From: Pirellulaceae bacterium
Lineage (GTDB): Bacteria; Planctomycetota; Planctomycetia; Pirellulales; Pirellulaceae
Reading direction: 5' to 3'
Assembly (NCBI GenBank): GCA_023382975.1
Contig: JAHDXO010000043.1
Location: 1-64,000 of the forward strand
Length of the DNA: 64,000 nucleotides
Shown here: piece by piece, positions 21,445-30,677 of the stretch
Layout: every line of letters begins with the position of its first letter
Numbering within the stretch: position 1 is the first letter of the stretch
The notes under the pieces: model-generated
What the model saw: only the letters and a program-made list of their open reading frames with translations
Told to the model about the DNA's origin: nothing
The model's database searches: none
Translations under genes and position numbers: made by a program

Positions 21445-22116
21445 CTACGAGCGTTTGTGCCGCACGTCGTCGCCGCGGACCAGATAGATCACTTCCTTAC
21501 AGATGTTCTTCGCCTGGTCGGCGATCCGCTCCAGGTAGCGGGCGACCAGAATCTGCGCGACGGCGTCGGCAATGTCCTTGGCGCCGGCCAGCACCTCGCG
21601 CAGCACCTCGTCGGTCAGCAGGTCGGCGATGATCTGGTCGTTCATCGCATCGACGAGATCGTCGCGGCGCCGCGTCTCGACCGCCTTGTCCACGCTGCGC
21701 GAGAAATAGGCGGTCAGCGCGTCGTCCACGACTTCGCACACCAGGTCGGCCATCTTCGGCAGATTCGGCAGCATCGGGTGCTTGGCCGGATCGCTGTGCA
21801 TCAAGTGCATGGCCTGGCTGATGTTCACGCACTGGTCGCCCATCCGCTCGAACTGCGACGTCACGTGCGTACAGACCAGAATCTCCCGCAGGTCGGTGGC
21901 GACCGGTCCGTAAATGGTCAACATGCGGATGGCGTCATGGTCGATATCCGTCTGCGCCTGGTTGACCCTCGATTCCAGGGCGGTGATCTCTTCGTGGACG
22001 TCCTTGCAGCGGTCCTTGATGGCTTCGGCCGTCAGGCGGACCATGGAATTGGCGAGATCGCCCATATCGCTCATGCGCCGCTGCAGATCCGCCAGTTCGC
22101 TGTCGAATTTCTTCAT
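21445..22116 (-). CDS. phoU: Phosphate transport regulator PhoU
   Basis: This 223-residue all-helical cytoplasmic protein has two PhoU repeats; the first contains MSDMGDLANSMVRLT and DHDAIRMLTIYGPVATDLRE, and the second MGDQCVNISQ and LERIADQAKNI with the metal-binding ExxxD-like motifs. PhoU restrains the PstSCAB transporter and the PhoR/PhoB sensor when phosphate is plentiful. It follows pstB2 by 15 bases with GGAAAGGAAATC before the ATG, as the last gene of the pst operon. Confidence 0.93.
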   Translation of the reverse strand: MKKFDSELADLQRRMSDMGDLANSMVRLTAEAIKDRCKDVHEEITALESRVNQAQTDIDHDAIRMLTIYGPVATDLREILVCTHVTSQFERMGDQCVNISQAMHLMHSDPAKHPMLPNLPKMADLVCEVVDDALTAYFSRSVDKAVETRRRDDLVDAMNDQIIADLLTDEVLREVLAGAKDIADAVAQILVARYLERIADQAKNICKEVIYLVRGDDVRHKRS

Positions 22117-22131
22117 GATTTCCTTTCCGAG

Positions 22132-22926
22132 CTATCCGTAACGTCCCTCGATATACATCTCCGTTTTTTCCTGCCGCGGGTTGAAGAACACCTGCGACGT
22201 TTCGCCGTGTTCGATCAGTTCGCCCATCAGCATGAAAATGCATTCGTCCGTTGCGCGGCGCGCTTGCGCCATGTTGTGCGTCACGATCACGACCGTGAAA
22301 CGCTGGCGGAGCGTTTCGAGCAACTCTTCGATCCGGGCGGTGCCGTCGGCATCCAGCGCCGAACACGGTTCGTCCATCAGGATCACGCGCGGTTTGAGCG
22401 GAAGCAAGCGGGCGATGCACAGTTTCTGCTGCTGTTCGAGCGTCAACCGCGTGGCGCGTTTTCGCAGGTGGTCCTTCACGGCGTCCCAGAGATCGACCTC
22501 GCGCAGCGACGATTCCACCATCTCGTCCAGTTGGCCCCGAGTCGCCGAACCGCGAGGCGTATGGACGCGCACGCCGAACAAGACGTTCTCGTAGATCGAG
22601 ATCGGCAACGGATTGGGCCGCTGGAAGACCATGCCCACCGTCTTGCGCAATTCGCTCAACGAGACGTCGCGATCGTAGATGTTCTTGCCCAGAATCGTGA
22701 TCTCCCCGGTCGTGGTCACGTTCCCGTATCGCTCGTTGATGCGGTTGAAACAGCGCAGCAGCGTCGTCTTGCCGCACCCCGAGGGGCCGATCAGACCGGT
22801 GATGATTCCCGGCTTGATCAGGACGGAGATCTCGCGGAGGGCCTGGAAATCGCCGTACCACAGGTTCAGGTTCTGTGTTTGGATGCTGTATCCGGGCGGT
22901 GATTCGATCGAGACCGGGGTGCTCAT
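22132..22926 (-). CDS. pstB: Phosphate ABC transporter ATPase, PstB paralogue 2 (degenerate signature)
   Basis: This 264-residue PstB-family ATPase is the second of two in tandem. Walker A is GPSGCGKT (47-54), the Q-loop Gln is Q102 in MVFQRPNPLP, Walker B is VILMDEPCSALD (D185, E186) and the H-loop is VTHN (H217). The ABC signature, LSGGQ in other PstB proteins, is LTLEQ here (161-165), although the rest of the helix (QQKLCIAR) is conserved. In an ABC dimer the signature acts on the partner's nucleotide, so this subunit cannot complete a site in a homodimer. The start overlaps the stop of pstB1 (TGATG). It probably pairs with pstB1 beneath PstC/PstA. Confidence 0.9.
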   Translation of the reverse strand: MSTPVSIESPPGYSIQTQNLNLWYGDFQALREISVLIKPGIITGLIGPSGCGKTTLLRCFNRINERYGNVTTTGEITILGKNIYDRDVSLSELRKTVGMVFQRPNPLPISIYENVLFGVRVHTPRGSATRGQLDEMVESSLREVDLWDAVKDHLRKRATRLTLEQQQKLCIARLLPLKPRVILMDEPCSALDADGTARIEELLETLRQRFTVVIVTHNMAQARRATDECIFMLMGELIEHGETSQVFFNPRQEKTEMYIEGRYG

Positions 22927-23678
22927 CAGCCGAAACCTCCCGTCACGTAGTCGTAGGTGATCTTCTTGTCCGGTTGCGTGAAGATCTTCTCGGTCTCGCC
23001 CGCTTCGACCAGTTCCGAGGCGTTGAAGAAGGCGGTGTAGTCGGCCAGGCGATGGGCCTGCTGGACCAGATTGGTCACCAAGACGATGGTCATCTGGTTC
23101 TTCAGTTCCAGCAGGACGTCTTCGATCTTCATCGTCGTGACCGGGTCGATGGCGATCGAGAACTCGTCCAGGCACAGAATCTCGGGCCGGTGCGACAGGG
23201 CGCGGGCCAACGTCAGACGCTGCTGCTGGCCGCCGGACAGCTTGGTTCCCAGCGTCTGCATGCGGTCTTTCACCTCGTCCCACAGCACGGCCTGTCTCAA
23301 GCAGGTTTCGACCAATTCGTCCAACTGGCGCCGGTCGTGGATCCCGGCGCGGCGGGGCGCGTAGGCCACGTTGTCGTACACGGTCAGTGGCAAGCCGACG
23401 GGCAGCGGAAAGACCATCCCGATCCGCCGCCGCAGTTCGTAGACGTTCCGGAGACGCCGCACGTCCTCGCCGTCGACCAGCACGCGGCCCTCGACGCGGG
23501 CTTGGGTAACGAAGTCGATGGTCCGGTTGATGCATTTCAGCAGCGTGGTCTTGCCCGAGTTCGCTGGTCCGATGATCGCGTAGATGCTCTTCTCCGGCAC
23601 CTGCAGCGAAACGTCCTTCAACGCGGCGTGCGATCCGTAGCGGACCGTGACGTGATCGAATTCGACATGCGGGTTCAT
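22926..23678 (-). CDS. pstB: Phosphate ABC transporter ATPase, PstB paralogue 1 (Q- and H-loops altered)
   Basis: This 250-residue PstB-family ATPase has Walker A GPANSGKT (37-44), a normal signature LSGGQQQR (147-154) and Walker B ILCLDEF (D171, E172). The Q-loop Gln is replaced by Pro (MVFPLP, P91) and the switch His by Asn (VTNLVQQ, N203). It keeps the part that serves the partner's nucleotide and lacks residues needed at its own. This is the mirror image of pstB2 next door. It begins seven bases after pstA and overlaps pstB2. It ends in VTGGFG, matching the conserved YITGRYG tail of PstB. Confidence 0.9.
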   Translation of the reverse strand: MNPHVEFDHVTVRYGSHAALKDVSLQVPEKSIYAIIGPANSGKTTLLKCINRTIDFVTQARVEGRVLVDGEDVRRLRNVYELRRRIGMVFPLPVGLPLTVYDNVAYAPRRAGIHDRRQLDELVETCLRQAVLWDEVKDRMQTLGTKLSGGQQQRLTLARALSHRPEILCLDEFSIAIDPVTTMKIEDVLLELKNQMTIVLVTNLVQQAHRLADYTAFFNASELVEAGETEKIFTQPDKKITYDYVTGGFG

Positions 23679-23685
23679 CGTCGGC

Positions 23686-24615
23686 TCACCATCGCTTCCG
23701 GGAACGAAGATAGATCCGCAGCACGATCGACAGACTGTTGACGGCCAGCACCAGTCCGATCAGCACGACGGCCGTGCCGAACTTGATCTCCTGGCTGACT
23801 CCGCGGACCTGGGCGGAGAGCGTGAACAAGTGCATGGACAGCGCCATGAAGCGGTCCTGCAATCCGTACGGAAGCCAGGCGGAGGGGCCCGAATCGGCCA
23901 CGGGCACGTAGAACACGGCGCCGGTGAACAGGATGGGCGCGGTTTCGCCGGCCGTGCGGGCCACCTGCAAAATGACACCCGTCAGGATGCCGCTGATCGA
24001 ATTGGGCAGCACGATCGTGCGGATCGTCTGCCAGCGCGAGGCACCCAGGTTCCAGCACGCTTCGCGGAACGACATGGGCACCGACGCCAGCGCTTCGCGC
24101 GAACTGGTGATGATCACCGGCAGGGTCATCACCGCGACCGTACACGAAGCGGCGATCAACGAACGGCCCATGCCCGCGAACAGCACAAACGCGCCGACCC
24201 CGAACAACGCATGGACGATGCTCGGCACGCCCGCCAGGTTCATCACCGCCAGGTTGATGATCCGCGTCAGCCAATTGTCCCGCGCGTACTCGTTCAGGTA
24301 GACGCCGGCCAGCACGCCGATCGGCGCCGCGATCAACAGGGACAGCAGAACCAGGCAGAACGTGCCGATCAACGGAGCCCAGATGCCGCCGGCCGTCATG
24401 TAGTCCTGCGGATTGGTCAGCAGAAAGCCGACGGACAAGGCCGGCCAGGCCTTGACGACCAGATAGCCGAGGATCGACAACACCGGCACGACCAGCATCA
24501 GCGCCATGGCCAGGAACACGTACTTGGCCGCGGTCTCTTTGCGCCGCTTCCAGCGCTCCAGGGGCGTGGGGGTAAACATCCCGCGCTGCGGAGTGTCCAG
24601 TGGAACTTCAGTCAT
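23686..24615 (-). CDS. pstA: Phosphate ABC transporter permease PstA
   Basis: This 309-residue inner-membrane permease has about six hydrophobic helices. The cytoplasmic EAA loop, EACWNLGASRWQTIRTIVLP, contacts the ATPases. The N-terminal tail is basic (ERWKRRKETAAKY). Together with PstC it forms the phosphate channel fed by PstS. Its start overlaps the end of pstC by eight bases. Length and order fit the standard pstSCAB operon. Confidence 0.93.
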   Translation of the reverse strand: MTEVPLDTPQRGMFTPTPLERWKRRKETAAKYVFLAMALMLVVPVLSILGYLVVKAWPALSVGFLLTNPQDYMTAGGIWAPLIGTFCLVLLSLLIAAPIGVLAGVYLNEYARDNWLTRIINLAVMNLAGVPSIVHALFGVGAFVLFAGMGRSLIAASCTVAVMTLPVIITSSREALASVPMSFREACWNLGASRWQTIRTIVLPNSISGILTGVILQVARTAGETAPILFTGAVFYVPVADSGPSAWLPYGLQDRFMALSMHLFTLSAQVRGVSQEIKFGTAVVLIGLVLAVNSLSIVLRIYLRSRKRW

Positions 24616-25543
24616 GACGCTCGCCTCGAATCCCCTTCACCACCAGATCGGCCGTCAGATTCACCACGAAAGCCACCGCGAACAGCACGATTCCGATGAC
24701 GAACAGAACGCGGTAATGGTCGTCCCCCGCCACGGTCTCGCCCAATTCGGCGGCGATGGTCGCCGTGAGCGTCCGCACCGGATCGAGCAGGCTGCCCGGG
24801 ATTTGTACGGCGTGCCCGGTCGCCATCAAAACGGCCATCGTTTCGCCGATCGCCCGGCCCACGCCCAGCAGCACCGCTGCCAGCAGGCCGTTCTTCGCCG
24901 CCGGGAACAGGACGCGGTAGACGATCTCCCAGCGACTGGCGCCCAACGCCGTCGCCGCCTCGCGGTACGAATCCGGCACCGCCCGCAGCGCGTCCTCGGA
25001 AACCGACACGATGATCGGCACGCTCATCAGCGCCAGAATGATCCCGCCGTTCAGCAGATTGATTCCCACCGGCGCCCCCGTGGCCCAAATGATGATCGGC
25101 CCCAGCACCGTGTAACCGATGAAGCCCCAGACGACCGACGGGATGGCCGCCAGCAACTCGATCACCACCTTGAACGTTTCCTTGATGCGAGGCCCGGCGA
25201 ATTCGCTGACGTAGATCGCCGCCCCCAGTCCCAGCGGAACGGCGATCACCATCGCCAGTGCGGTGACGGCCAGCGTGCCGATCAGTAGCGCCAAGATGCC
25301 GTACTGAGCCCGGACTTCGGAATCCGGTCGCCAGTTCGGCGACGTGAAGAACTCGACCAGATCCAAATTGCCGAACAGCAGCGGGGCGCCTTCGCGGAAG
25401 ACGAAGAAGAAGATCGCGAACACAAACACGATCGCGCTCCATCCGCACAGGCGGACGATCCACTCGATCAGCGGCTCCACACGATCCAACCACGAACGGC
25501 TGGACGGGGAACTCGCACCGCGGCTCGATTCTGCAAGACTCAT
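24608..25543 (-). CDS. pstC: Phosphate ABC transporter permease PstC
   Basis: This 311-residue permease has a cytoplasmic N-terminus, a first helix at about 25-50, and five further helices. The EAA loop reads REAATALGASRWEIVYRVLFP. The sequence GRAIGETMAVLMATGH is typical of PstC and of the related phosphate permeases. It begins four bases after pstS and overlaps pstA, so the operon is tightly coupled. Confidence 0.93.
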   Translation of the reverse strand: MSLAESSRGASSPSSRSWLDRVEPLIEWIVRLCGWSAIVFVFAIFFFVFREGAPLLFGNLDLVEFFTSPNWRPDSEVRAQYGILALLIGTLAVTALAMVIAVPLGLGAAIYVSEFAGPRIKETFKVVIELLAAIPSVVWGFIGYTVLGPIIIWATGAPVGINLLNGGIILALMSVPIIVSVSEDALRAVPDSYREAATALGASRWEIVYRVLFPAAKNGLLAAVLLGVGRAIGETMAVLMATGHAVQIPGSLLDPVRTLTATIAAELGETVAGDDHYRVLFVIGIVLFAVAFVVNLTADLVVKGIRGERHD

Positions 25544-25547
25544 CGGG

Positions 25548-26465
25548 TCACGGTGTCTCCGTCGGGGGCGCGGAGAAGTCCAGAGGGATGTACCCCAGGT
25601 CGGCGAGGATCTTCTGGCCGGTCTCCGAGCGCATCCAGTCCAGATATTCCTTGACCGCCCCCGTCGGCTCGCCCAACGTGTAGATCAACAGGGGACGAGC
25701 GATCGGATAGGTGTGGTCCAAGACCGATTCCACGCTCGGTTCGACCCCCTCGCCGCCCTCCTTGCCGACAACCTTCAACCACTTCACGTCGTCGGTGTGA
25801 TATCCCATCCCGCTGTAACCGATGGCGCACGGCGTCTGCGCGACCAGGGCGACCACATCCTTCGAGCCGCTCTGGTCGATCGATCCCAGCTTGAAGTCGC
25901 GGTCTCCCAGCACGGCTTGCCGGAAGTAGTGGTAGGTTCCCGAGTTGTTCTGACGGCTCACCCGCGTGATTTCGTCCGTCTTGCAGCCCACGTTCTTCAC
26001 GCCCAGTTGGGACCAATTGGTAATGCTTCCGCCGTCGGCGTAGATCTCGGCCAACTGATCGACGGTGATGGAGTCCAGCGGATTGTCTTTGTGAACATAC
26101 ACCGCCAGAGCGTCCATGCCGACCACGTGTTCCACCGGACGTCGCCCCGTGTTCTGCTCGGCCCGAGCGAGTTCCTTGTCGCGCATCTGGCGGCTGGAGT
26201 TCGCCATGTCGGCCACGCCGTCGATCAGGCTGGCGATGCCCACTCCCGAGCCGTTGCCCGAGACTTGGATGCGGACTTCGGGATGGATCTTGCTGTACTC
26301 TTCGGCCCAGGCCTGGGCCAAGTTCACCATCGTGTCCGAGCCCTCGACGCGAATGACCGTGTTGCCCGCCCCGCCGCCGCCCGACTGCATGCCGCTGCCG
26401 CAGCCGGCCAGCCAAACGGAAATCACTGCCCACGCCGCCGGCTGCCATCGATCCGTTCTGCTCAT
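25548..26465 (-). CDS. pstS: Phosphate-binding lipoprotein PstS
   Basis: This 305-residue protein begins with a lipoprotein signal, VWLAGC, with the lipidated Cys at 22, followed by a Gly/Ser linker. The PstS fold is shown by IRVEGSDTMVNLAQAW, SGNGSGVGIASL and RQNNSGTYHYF, loops that bind phosphate in this family. It would capture phosphate in the periplasm and deliver it to PstC/PstA. It is the first gene of the pst operon, with Pho-box-like repeats 94 bases and more upstream. Confidence 0.93.
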   Translation of the reverse strand: MSRTDRWQPAAWAVISVWLAGCGSGMQSGGGGAGNTVIRVEGSDTMVNLAQAWAEEYSKIHPEVRIQVSGNGSGVGIASLIDGVADMANSSRQMRDKELARAEQNTGRRPVEHVVGMDALAVYVHKDNPLDSITVDQLAEIYADGGSITNWSQLGVKNVGCKTDEITRVSRQNNSGTYHYFRQAVLGDRDFKLGSIDQSGSKDVVALVAQTPCAIGYSGMGYHTDDVKWLKVVGKEGGEGVEPSVESVLDHTYPIARPLLIYTLGEPTGAVKEYLDWMRSETGQKILADLGYIPLDFSAPPTETP

Positions 26466-26558
26466 CCCCGCAACTCCTTGTTTCGTCCGGACTCTGGCTT
26501 TGCCGCAACGGTCGGCAGTGCCTTCAGAACGTTAATGTTTTATTCAGAAACCATGAAG

Positions 26559-26576
26559 CTGTCAGCAGGCTGTCGC
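26559..26576 (+). promoter_or_regulatory. Pho-box-like direct repeat
   Basis: CTGTCAGCAGGCTGTCGC consists of two seven-base half sites separated by four bases, matching the 7-4-7 spacing of PhoB boxes (CTGTCAT half sites). Its place between pstS and ppx supports phosphate-starvation control. The strand of action is uncertain. Confidence 0.55.
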
Positions 26577-26637
26577 GGGATTTTGTTGCGGTTCGTCGAT
26601 GCGAAAACTGCGAAGAAACGCGGTACATGCTGCGATT

Positions 26638-26659
26638 GTTAAGTTTTCGTTAAGTTTTC
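26638..26659 (-). promoter_or_regulatory. 11-bp tandem repeat, second Pho-box-like site
   Basis: GTTAAGTTTTC occurs twice in exact tandem. Read on the minus strand it gives CTTAAC half sites 11 bases apart, the period used by PhoB-type regulators (cyanobacterial Pho boxes have CTTAAC-like half sites). It could serve pstS. Confidence 0.5.
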
Positions 26660-26874
26660 GGACAGGCATTGGCGCGTCGTGGCGCTGCCGGATTCGGAGA
26701 AGCGGGGGTTCTTGGCATATTTGAGTGGGTTTTCCCCGTGTGATGTGCAGACATCGGCCCTGCAATCCGCCGCTGGCCTGGAATTTTGGTGGCGGGTTAC
26801 TGTTCGATTCGCGGGGCTCGCATTATCTTGGAACGCTGCGTTGTTGGACGGTTATGCGCTGCTTAGGCTGCAAA

Positions 26875-28470
26875 ATGTCGCTCGATTCCACTCTCCAACC
26901 TGAATCGCTGGCACCCGTCGCTCCGCGTCTACCCAAACTAGTGGCAGTGGTCGACATCGGAGCTTCGGCCATTCGCATGGCGATTGCCGAAATCATCGAG
27001 GACGGACCCGTGCGGACGCTGGAAAACCTGACCCAGGCGGTCAGTCTGGGGCGGGACACGTTCTCCAGAGGCGCGATCGATCCGGCGACCACGGACGACT
27101 GCGTGCGAGTGCTACGGGCTTATCGCGAGAAACTGAACGAGTTTGGGATCGTCAGTCGCGATCGGATCCACGTCGTGGCGACCAGCGCTGTGCGCGAGGC
27201 GACGAACCGGCTGGCCTTCTTGAAGCGGATTTACGTGGCGACGGGGTTCCAGGTCGAACCGTTTGACGAGGCAGCGGTCAACCGGGTGACGTTCCTGGGG
27301 GTCCGACCGTTGTTCCAGACGCGGCCCGATCTGGCCGAAGGCCGGACGCTGATTGTCGAGGTAGGCGGCGGCAGCACCCAAGTGCTGCTGTTCCAGGGCG
27401 GCGACGTCGCTCATTCGCAGATCTACCGGTTGGGTGCGCTGCGGTTGCGGAGAACGATCGAGTCGTACCACGCCCCGACCCGCAAGGTGCGCCGGATCAT
27501 GGAAAGTCAAATCCAACGGTGCGTCAGTCAGATCCGGCAGCGCATTCCGCGGGACCTGCGGCCGACGATGATCGCGCTGGGCGGCGATGTGCGGTTCGCT
27601 GTCGAGCAACTGGGAGCCGATTGGGATCCGAGCGGCTTGGCCGCACTGCGCCTGCGGTCGCTGCGGGAATTGACCGAGGACATCTTGGCACGTTCGGTCG
27701 AGGAAGTGGCACGCGACTATCACTTGGCGTACACCGACGCCGAGGCGGCGGGACCGGCGCTGCTGGCCTACGTGCAGATCGCGACGGCCTTGGAGCTGGA
27801 GGAGATCCAGGTTTCCAGCATCAATCTGCGCGACGGTCTGATCAAGGAGATGGCGTTGCGCGAGGCCTGGACCGACGATTTCGTTCACCAGATCATTCGT
27901 TCGGCGGTGGACTACGGCCGGCGTCTGGGATTCGACGAAGCGCATGGCCGGCACATTGCGGAGCTGTCCAAGGTGCTGTTCCGAGCGTTGCAGCGCGAGC
28001 ACGCCCTGGACGCCAGGCACGAAGTGATCCTTTACATCGGCGCGCTGCTGCACGACTTGGGCTATGCCGTGAACGCTCGCAGCCATCACAAGCATTCGAT
28101 GTATCTGATCATGCACGGCGAGTTGTTTGGTTTGAGCGAGCGCGACGTGACGTTGGCGGCGCTGACGGCCCGCTACCATCGCCGTTCGACGCCGCGGCCG
28201 ATTCATCCGCTGTATGCGTCGCTGGACTGGGAGAGCCAAACGAACGTCGCCAAGATGGCAGCCATCCTGCGCGTGGCGGATGCGTTGGATCGCTCGGGCA
28301 GCCAGCGAATCCGCGACATCGCCTGTACGCGTGAGGACGGCTCGCTGGTGATTTCGGTTCCGACCGGAGACGACCTCTCGCTGGAACAGTTGGCGCTGTC
28401 GCAGAAGGGCAAGATGTTCACCGAGATCTTCGGGATGCCCGTAGTTCTGAGAAACGCATCCGAGTTGTAG
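26875..28470 (+). CDS. ppx: Ppx/GppA phosphatase with C-terminal HD-like domain
   Basis: This 531-residue protein has an N-terminal actin-like half: VAVVDIGASAIRMAIAEI (phosphate loop 1), VVATSAVREATN and VEVGGGSTQVLLF (loop 2). The C-terminal HD-like half carries LHDLGYAVNARSHHKHSMYL. This is the long exopolyphosphatase / pppGpp phosphohydrolase architecture, which trims phosphate from polyphosphate ends. The start at MSLDSTLQ is chosen because the longer frame upstream is not protein-like. It is followed 87 bases later by ppk1, giving synthesis and breakdown of polyphosphate in one unit. Confidence 0.9.
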   Translation: MSLDSTLQPESLAPVAPRLPKLVAVVDIGASAIRMAIAEIIEDGPVRTLENLTQAVSLGRDTFSRGAIDPATTDDCVRVLRAYREKLNEFGIVSRDRIHVVATSAVREATNRLAFLKRIYVATGFQVEPFDEAAVNRVTFLGVRPLFQTRPDLAEGRTLIVEVGGGSTQVLLFQGGDVAHSQIYRLGALRLRRTIESYHAPTRKVRRIMESQIQRCVSQIRQRIPRDLRPTMIALGGDVRFAVEQLGADWDPSGLAALRLRSLRELTEDILARSVEEVARDYHLAYTDAEAAGPALLAYVQIATALELEEIQVSSINLRDGLIKEMALREAWTDDFVHQIIRSAVDYGRRLGFDEAHGRHIAELSKVLFRALQREHALDARHEVILYIGALLHDLGYAVNARSHHKHSMYLIMHGELFGLSERDVTLAALTARYHRRSTPRPIHPLYASLDWESQTNVAKMAAILRVADALDRSGSQRIRDIACTREDGSLVISVPTGDDLSLEQLALSQKGKMFTEIFGMPVVLRNASEL

Positions 28471-28557
28471 CTCCCGGGTGATCGGCCGGGTTTTCGGACG
28501 CCGGAAACCCGCAGGGAAGTTGGAATCGGGGACGGAGCCGTTTTCGGAGAAATAGGA

Positions 28558-30672
28558 ATGCCGCGAAAAGCATCGAAGTACGTCAACCGCGAACTGAGCT
28601 GGCTCGAATTCAATCAGCGAGTTCTGGACGAAGCCTTGGATCGGGAGATCCCGCTGCTGGAGCGGCTGAAGTTCCTGGCCATCACGTCGTCGAACCTGGA
28701 CGAGTTCTTCATGGTCCGGGTCGGCGGATTGCAGATGCTGGCCCGCAGCGGGCGGCGGAAACGCGACCCCGCCGGTCTGACGCCGCTTCACCAATTGAAG
28801 AGCATCTGCCAGCGGGTCCACCAGTTTATCGCCGCCCAGTACGCCTGCCTGCTCGACGAGATCGAACCCGGCCTGGCGGAGGCAGATCTGCGGCGGCTGG
28901 TGCCCGAGCAACTGGACGAGCAGCAACGATCCGTGTTGAAAAACGTTTTCGACAGCGAAGTTTTCCCCGTCTATACGCCGATGGCGGTCGATACGGTGGA
29001 TGCGTTTCCACTGCTGCTGGGCCGGGCGCTGAACTTGTGCGTCCGCTTGGCGCCCGCCGACGCTGATCAGGAGCCACGTTTTGCGATCATCCCTTTCGGC
29101 TCGTCGCCGCAGCGGTTCTTTCGTTTGCCGTCGGATCGGGGTCACCACTACATCTTGCTGGAGGACGTGATCCGCTGTTTCGCCGACCAGTTCTTTCCCG
29201 GCGTCGAGGTTCTGGAAGTCGTCCCGTTCCGGATCACGCGGAACGCCGACATGGGCGTCCGCGAGGACATGGCCATGGATCTGATGGCCGGCATGGAAGA
29301 AGTGCTGGACGCCCGCAAGCAGAGTCACTGCGCGCGGCTCGAAGTCGCGGCGGGAGCCAGTCGCGGCCTGCTCCAGTTCCTGCGTTCCGCGCTGGAAGTC
29401 GATTCGGCCGATGTCTACGAAGCGCGGGGGCCCTTGGACCTGTCGGCCTTCATGCGGCTGACCGGCCTTTCCGGTTTCGACCAATTGCGGTACGAGCCCT
29501 GGACGCCGCGCCGCTCGCCGGACGTCGATCCGACGCAGAGCATGTTCGACATCGTGCGCCACAAGGACATCATGCTGTCGCTGCCCTACGAGAGTTTCGA
29601 ACCGGTCGTGCGGTGGATCGAAGAAGCGGCAGTCGACCCGCAGGTGCTGGCGATCAAAGTGATCCTGTACCGGACCAGCCGCGACAGCCCGATCGTCGCC
29701 GCCTTGCAGCGCGCCGCCGAACGGGGCAAGAATGTGACCGTGCTGGTCGAGTTGAAGGCGAGGTTCGACGAGGCCCGCAATATCGAATGGGCACGAACGC
29801 TGGAACAGACCGGCGCCCAGGTGATCTACGGCGTCAAGGGGCTGAAGACGCACGCCAAAGTCTGCATCGTGATCCGTCGCGAGCCGCACGGCATCCGGCG
29901 GTACGTCCACTTCGCCACCGGCAACTACAACGAAGTGACCGCCCGGCTGTACAGCGACATCAGCATGTTGACGGTCGACGAGGACCTGGGCGCCGACGCG
30001 ACCAGTTTCTTCAATGCGATCACGGGATACTCGCAACCCCTGCAGTACCGCAAGCTGGCGGCCGCCCCGTTCACGTTGCGCGAGCGTTTGCTGGAACTGA
30101 TCGACGGCGAAATCGCGCGCAAGCGGGAAGGCCAGAAGGCGCATATCATGGGCCAGTTGAATTCGCTGGCCGACCCGAAGATCATCGACGCGCTGTACGC
30201 GGCGTCGCAGGCGGGCGTGCCCGTGGACTTGAACGTCCGCGGGATCTGCTGCCTCCGGCCGGGCGAGCCCGGACTGAGCGACAACATCCGCGTCGTCAGC
30301 ATCCTGGACCGCTACCTGGAGCACAGCCGCATCATCTATTTCTACCACGGAGGCGATGAACTGCTGCTGATCTCCAGCGCCGATTGGATGCCCCGGAACC
30401 TGGACCGCCGCATCGAGCTGCTGGTCCCCGTCGAAGACGCCGATAGTCGGCGTCGGTTGATCGCGATGCTGAAATCCTACCAGCGGGACAACGTCAAGGC
30501 CCGCAAGATTCTGTCCGACGGTACGTACTCGCGGCCGCAACCTTCCAAGAGCCGCCGACTTCATCGTCACCAGCAACATCTGTACGAACTGGCGTGCGAA
30601 GCCGAAAAGCAGCAACAGCAAAGCCAGCCGACCATGTTCGAACCGCATCGGGCCGCTGCAAGAGAGGAGTGA
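28558..30672 (+). CDS. ppk1: Polyphosphate kinase 1
   Basis: This 704-residue enzyme reversibly moves the terminal phosphate of ATP onto polyphosphate. The four PPK1 domains are visible: N-terminal NRELSWLEFNQRVLDEA, a head domain, and two phospholipase-D-like C-terminal domains. The autophosphorylated His lies in GLKTHAKVCIV, and GNYNEVTARLYSDISM and SADWMPRNLDRRIE are family hallmarks. Length is normal for PPK1. It lies between ppx and a CHAD gene whose start follows five bases after its stop. Confidence 0.95.
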   Translation: MPRKASKYVNRELSWLEFNQRVLDEALDREIPLLERLKFLAITSSNLDEFFMVRVGGLQMLARSGRRKRDPAGLTPLHQLKSICQRVHQFIAAQYACLLDEIEPGLAEADLRRLVPEQLDEQQRSVLKNVFDSEVFPVYTPMAVDTVDAFPLLLGRALNLCVRLAPADADQEPRFAIIPFGSSPQRFFRLPSDRGHHYILLEDVIRCFADQFFPGVEVLEVVPFRITRNADMGVREDMAMDLMAGMEEVLDARKQSHCARLEVAAGASRGLLQFLRSALEVDSADVYEARGPLDLSAFMRLTGLSGFDQLRYEPWTPRRSPDVDPTQSMFDIVRHKDIMLSLPYESFEPVVRWIEEAAVDPQVLAIKVILYRTSRDSPIVAALQRAAERGKNVTVLVELKARFDEARNIEWARTLEQTGAQVIYGVKGLKTHAKVCIVIRREPHGIRRYVHFATGNYNEVTARLYSDISMLTVDEDLGADATSFFNAITGYSQPLQYRKLAAAPFTLRERLLELIDGEIARKREGQKAHIMGQLNSLADPKIIDALYAASQAGVPVDLNVRGICCLRPGEPGLSDNIRVVSILDRYLEHSRIIYFYHGGDELLLISSADWMPRNLDRRIELLVPVEDADSRRRLIAMLKSYQRDNVKARKILSDGTYSRPQPSKSRRLHRHQQHLYELACEAEKQQQQSQPTMFEPHRAAAREE

Positions 30673-30677
30673 ACCGT

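Larger units (their letters stand above)
26466..26874. other. Divergent control region between pstS and ppx
   Basis: A 409-base intergenic region separates two outward-facing transcription units for phosphate uptake and polyphosphate metabolism. It holds two direct-repeat sites (26559-26576 and 26638-26659) and an A+T-rich patch at 26530-26550. I see no gene in it. Confidence 0.7.

Noticed and set aside
27112-30648. Leftward open frame of 1178 codons
   Set aside because: It lies opposite ppx and ppk1, which carry clear motifs; the leftward product has shadow composition.
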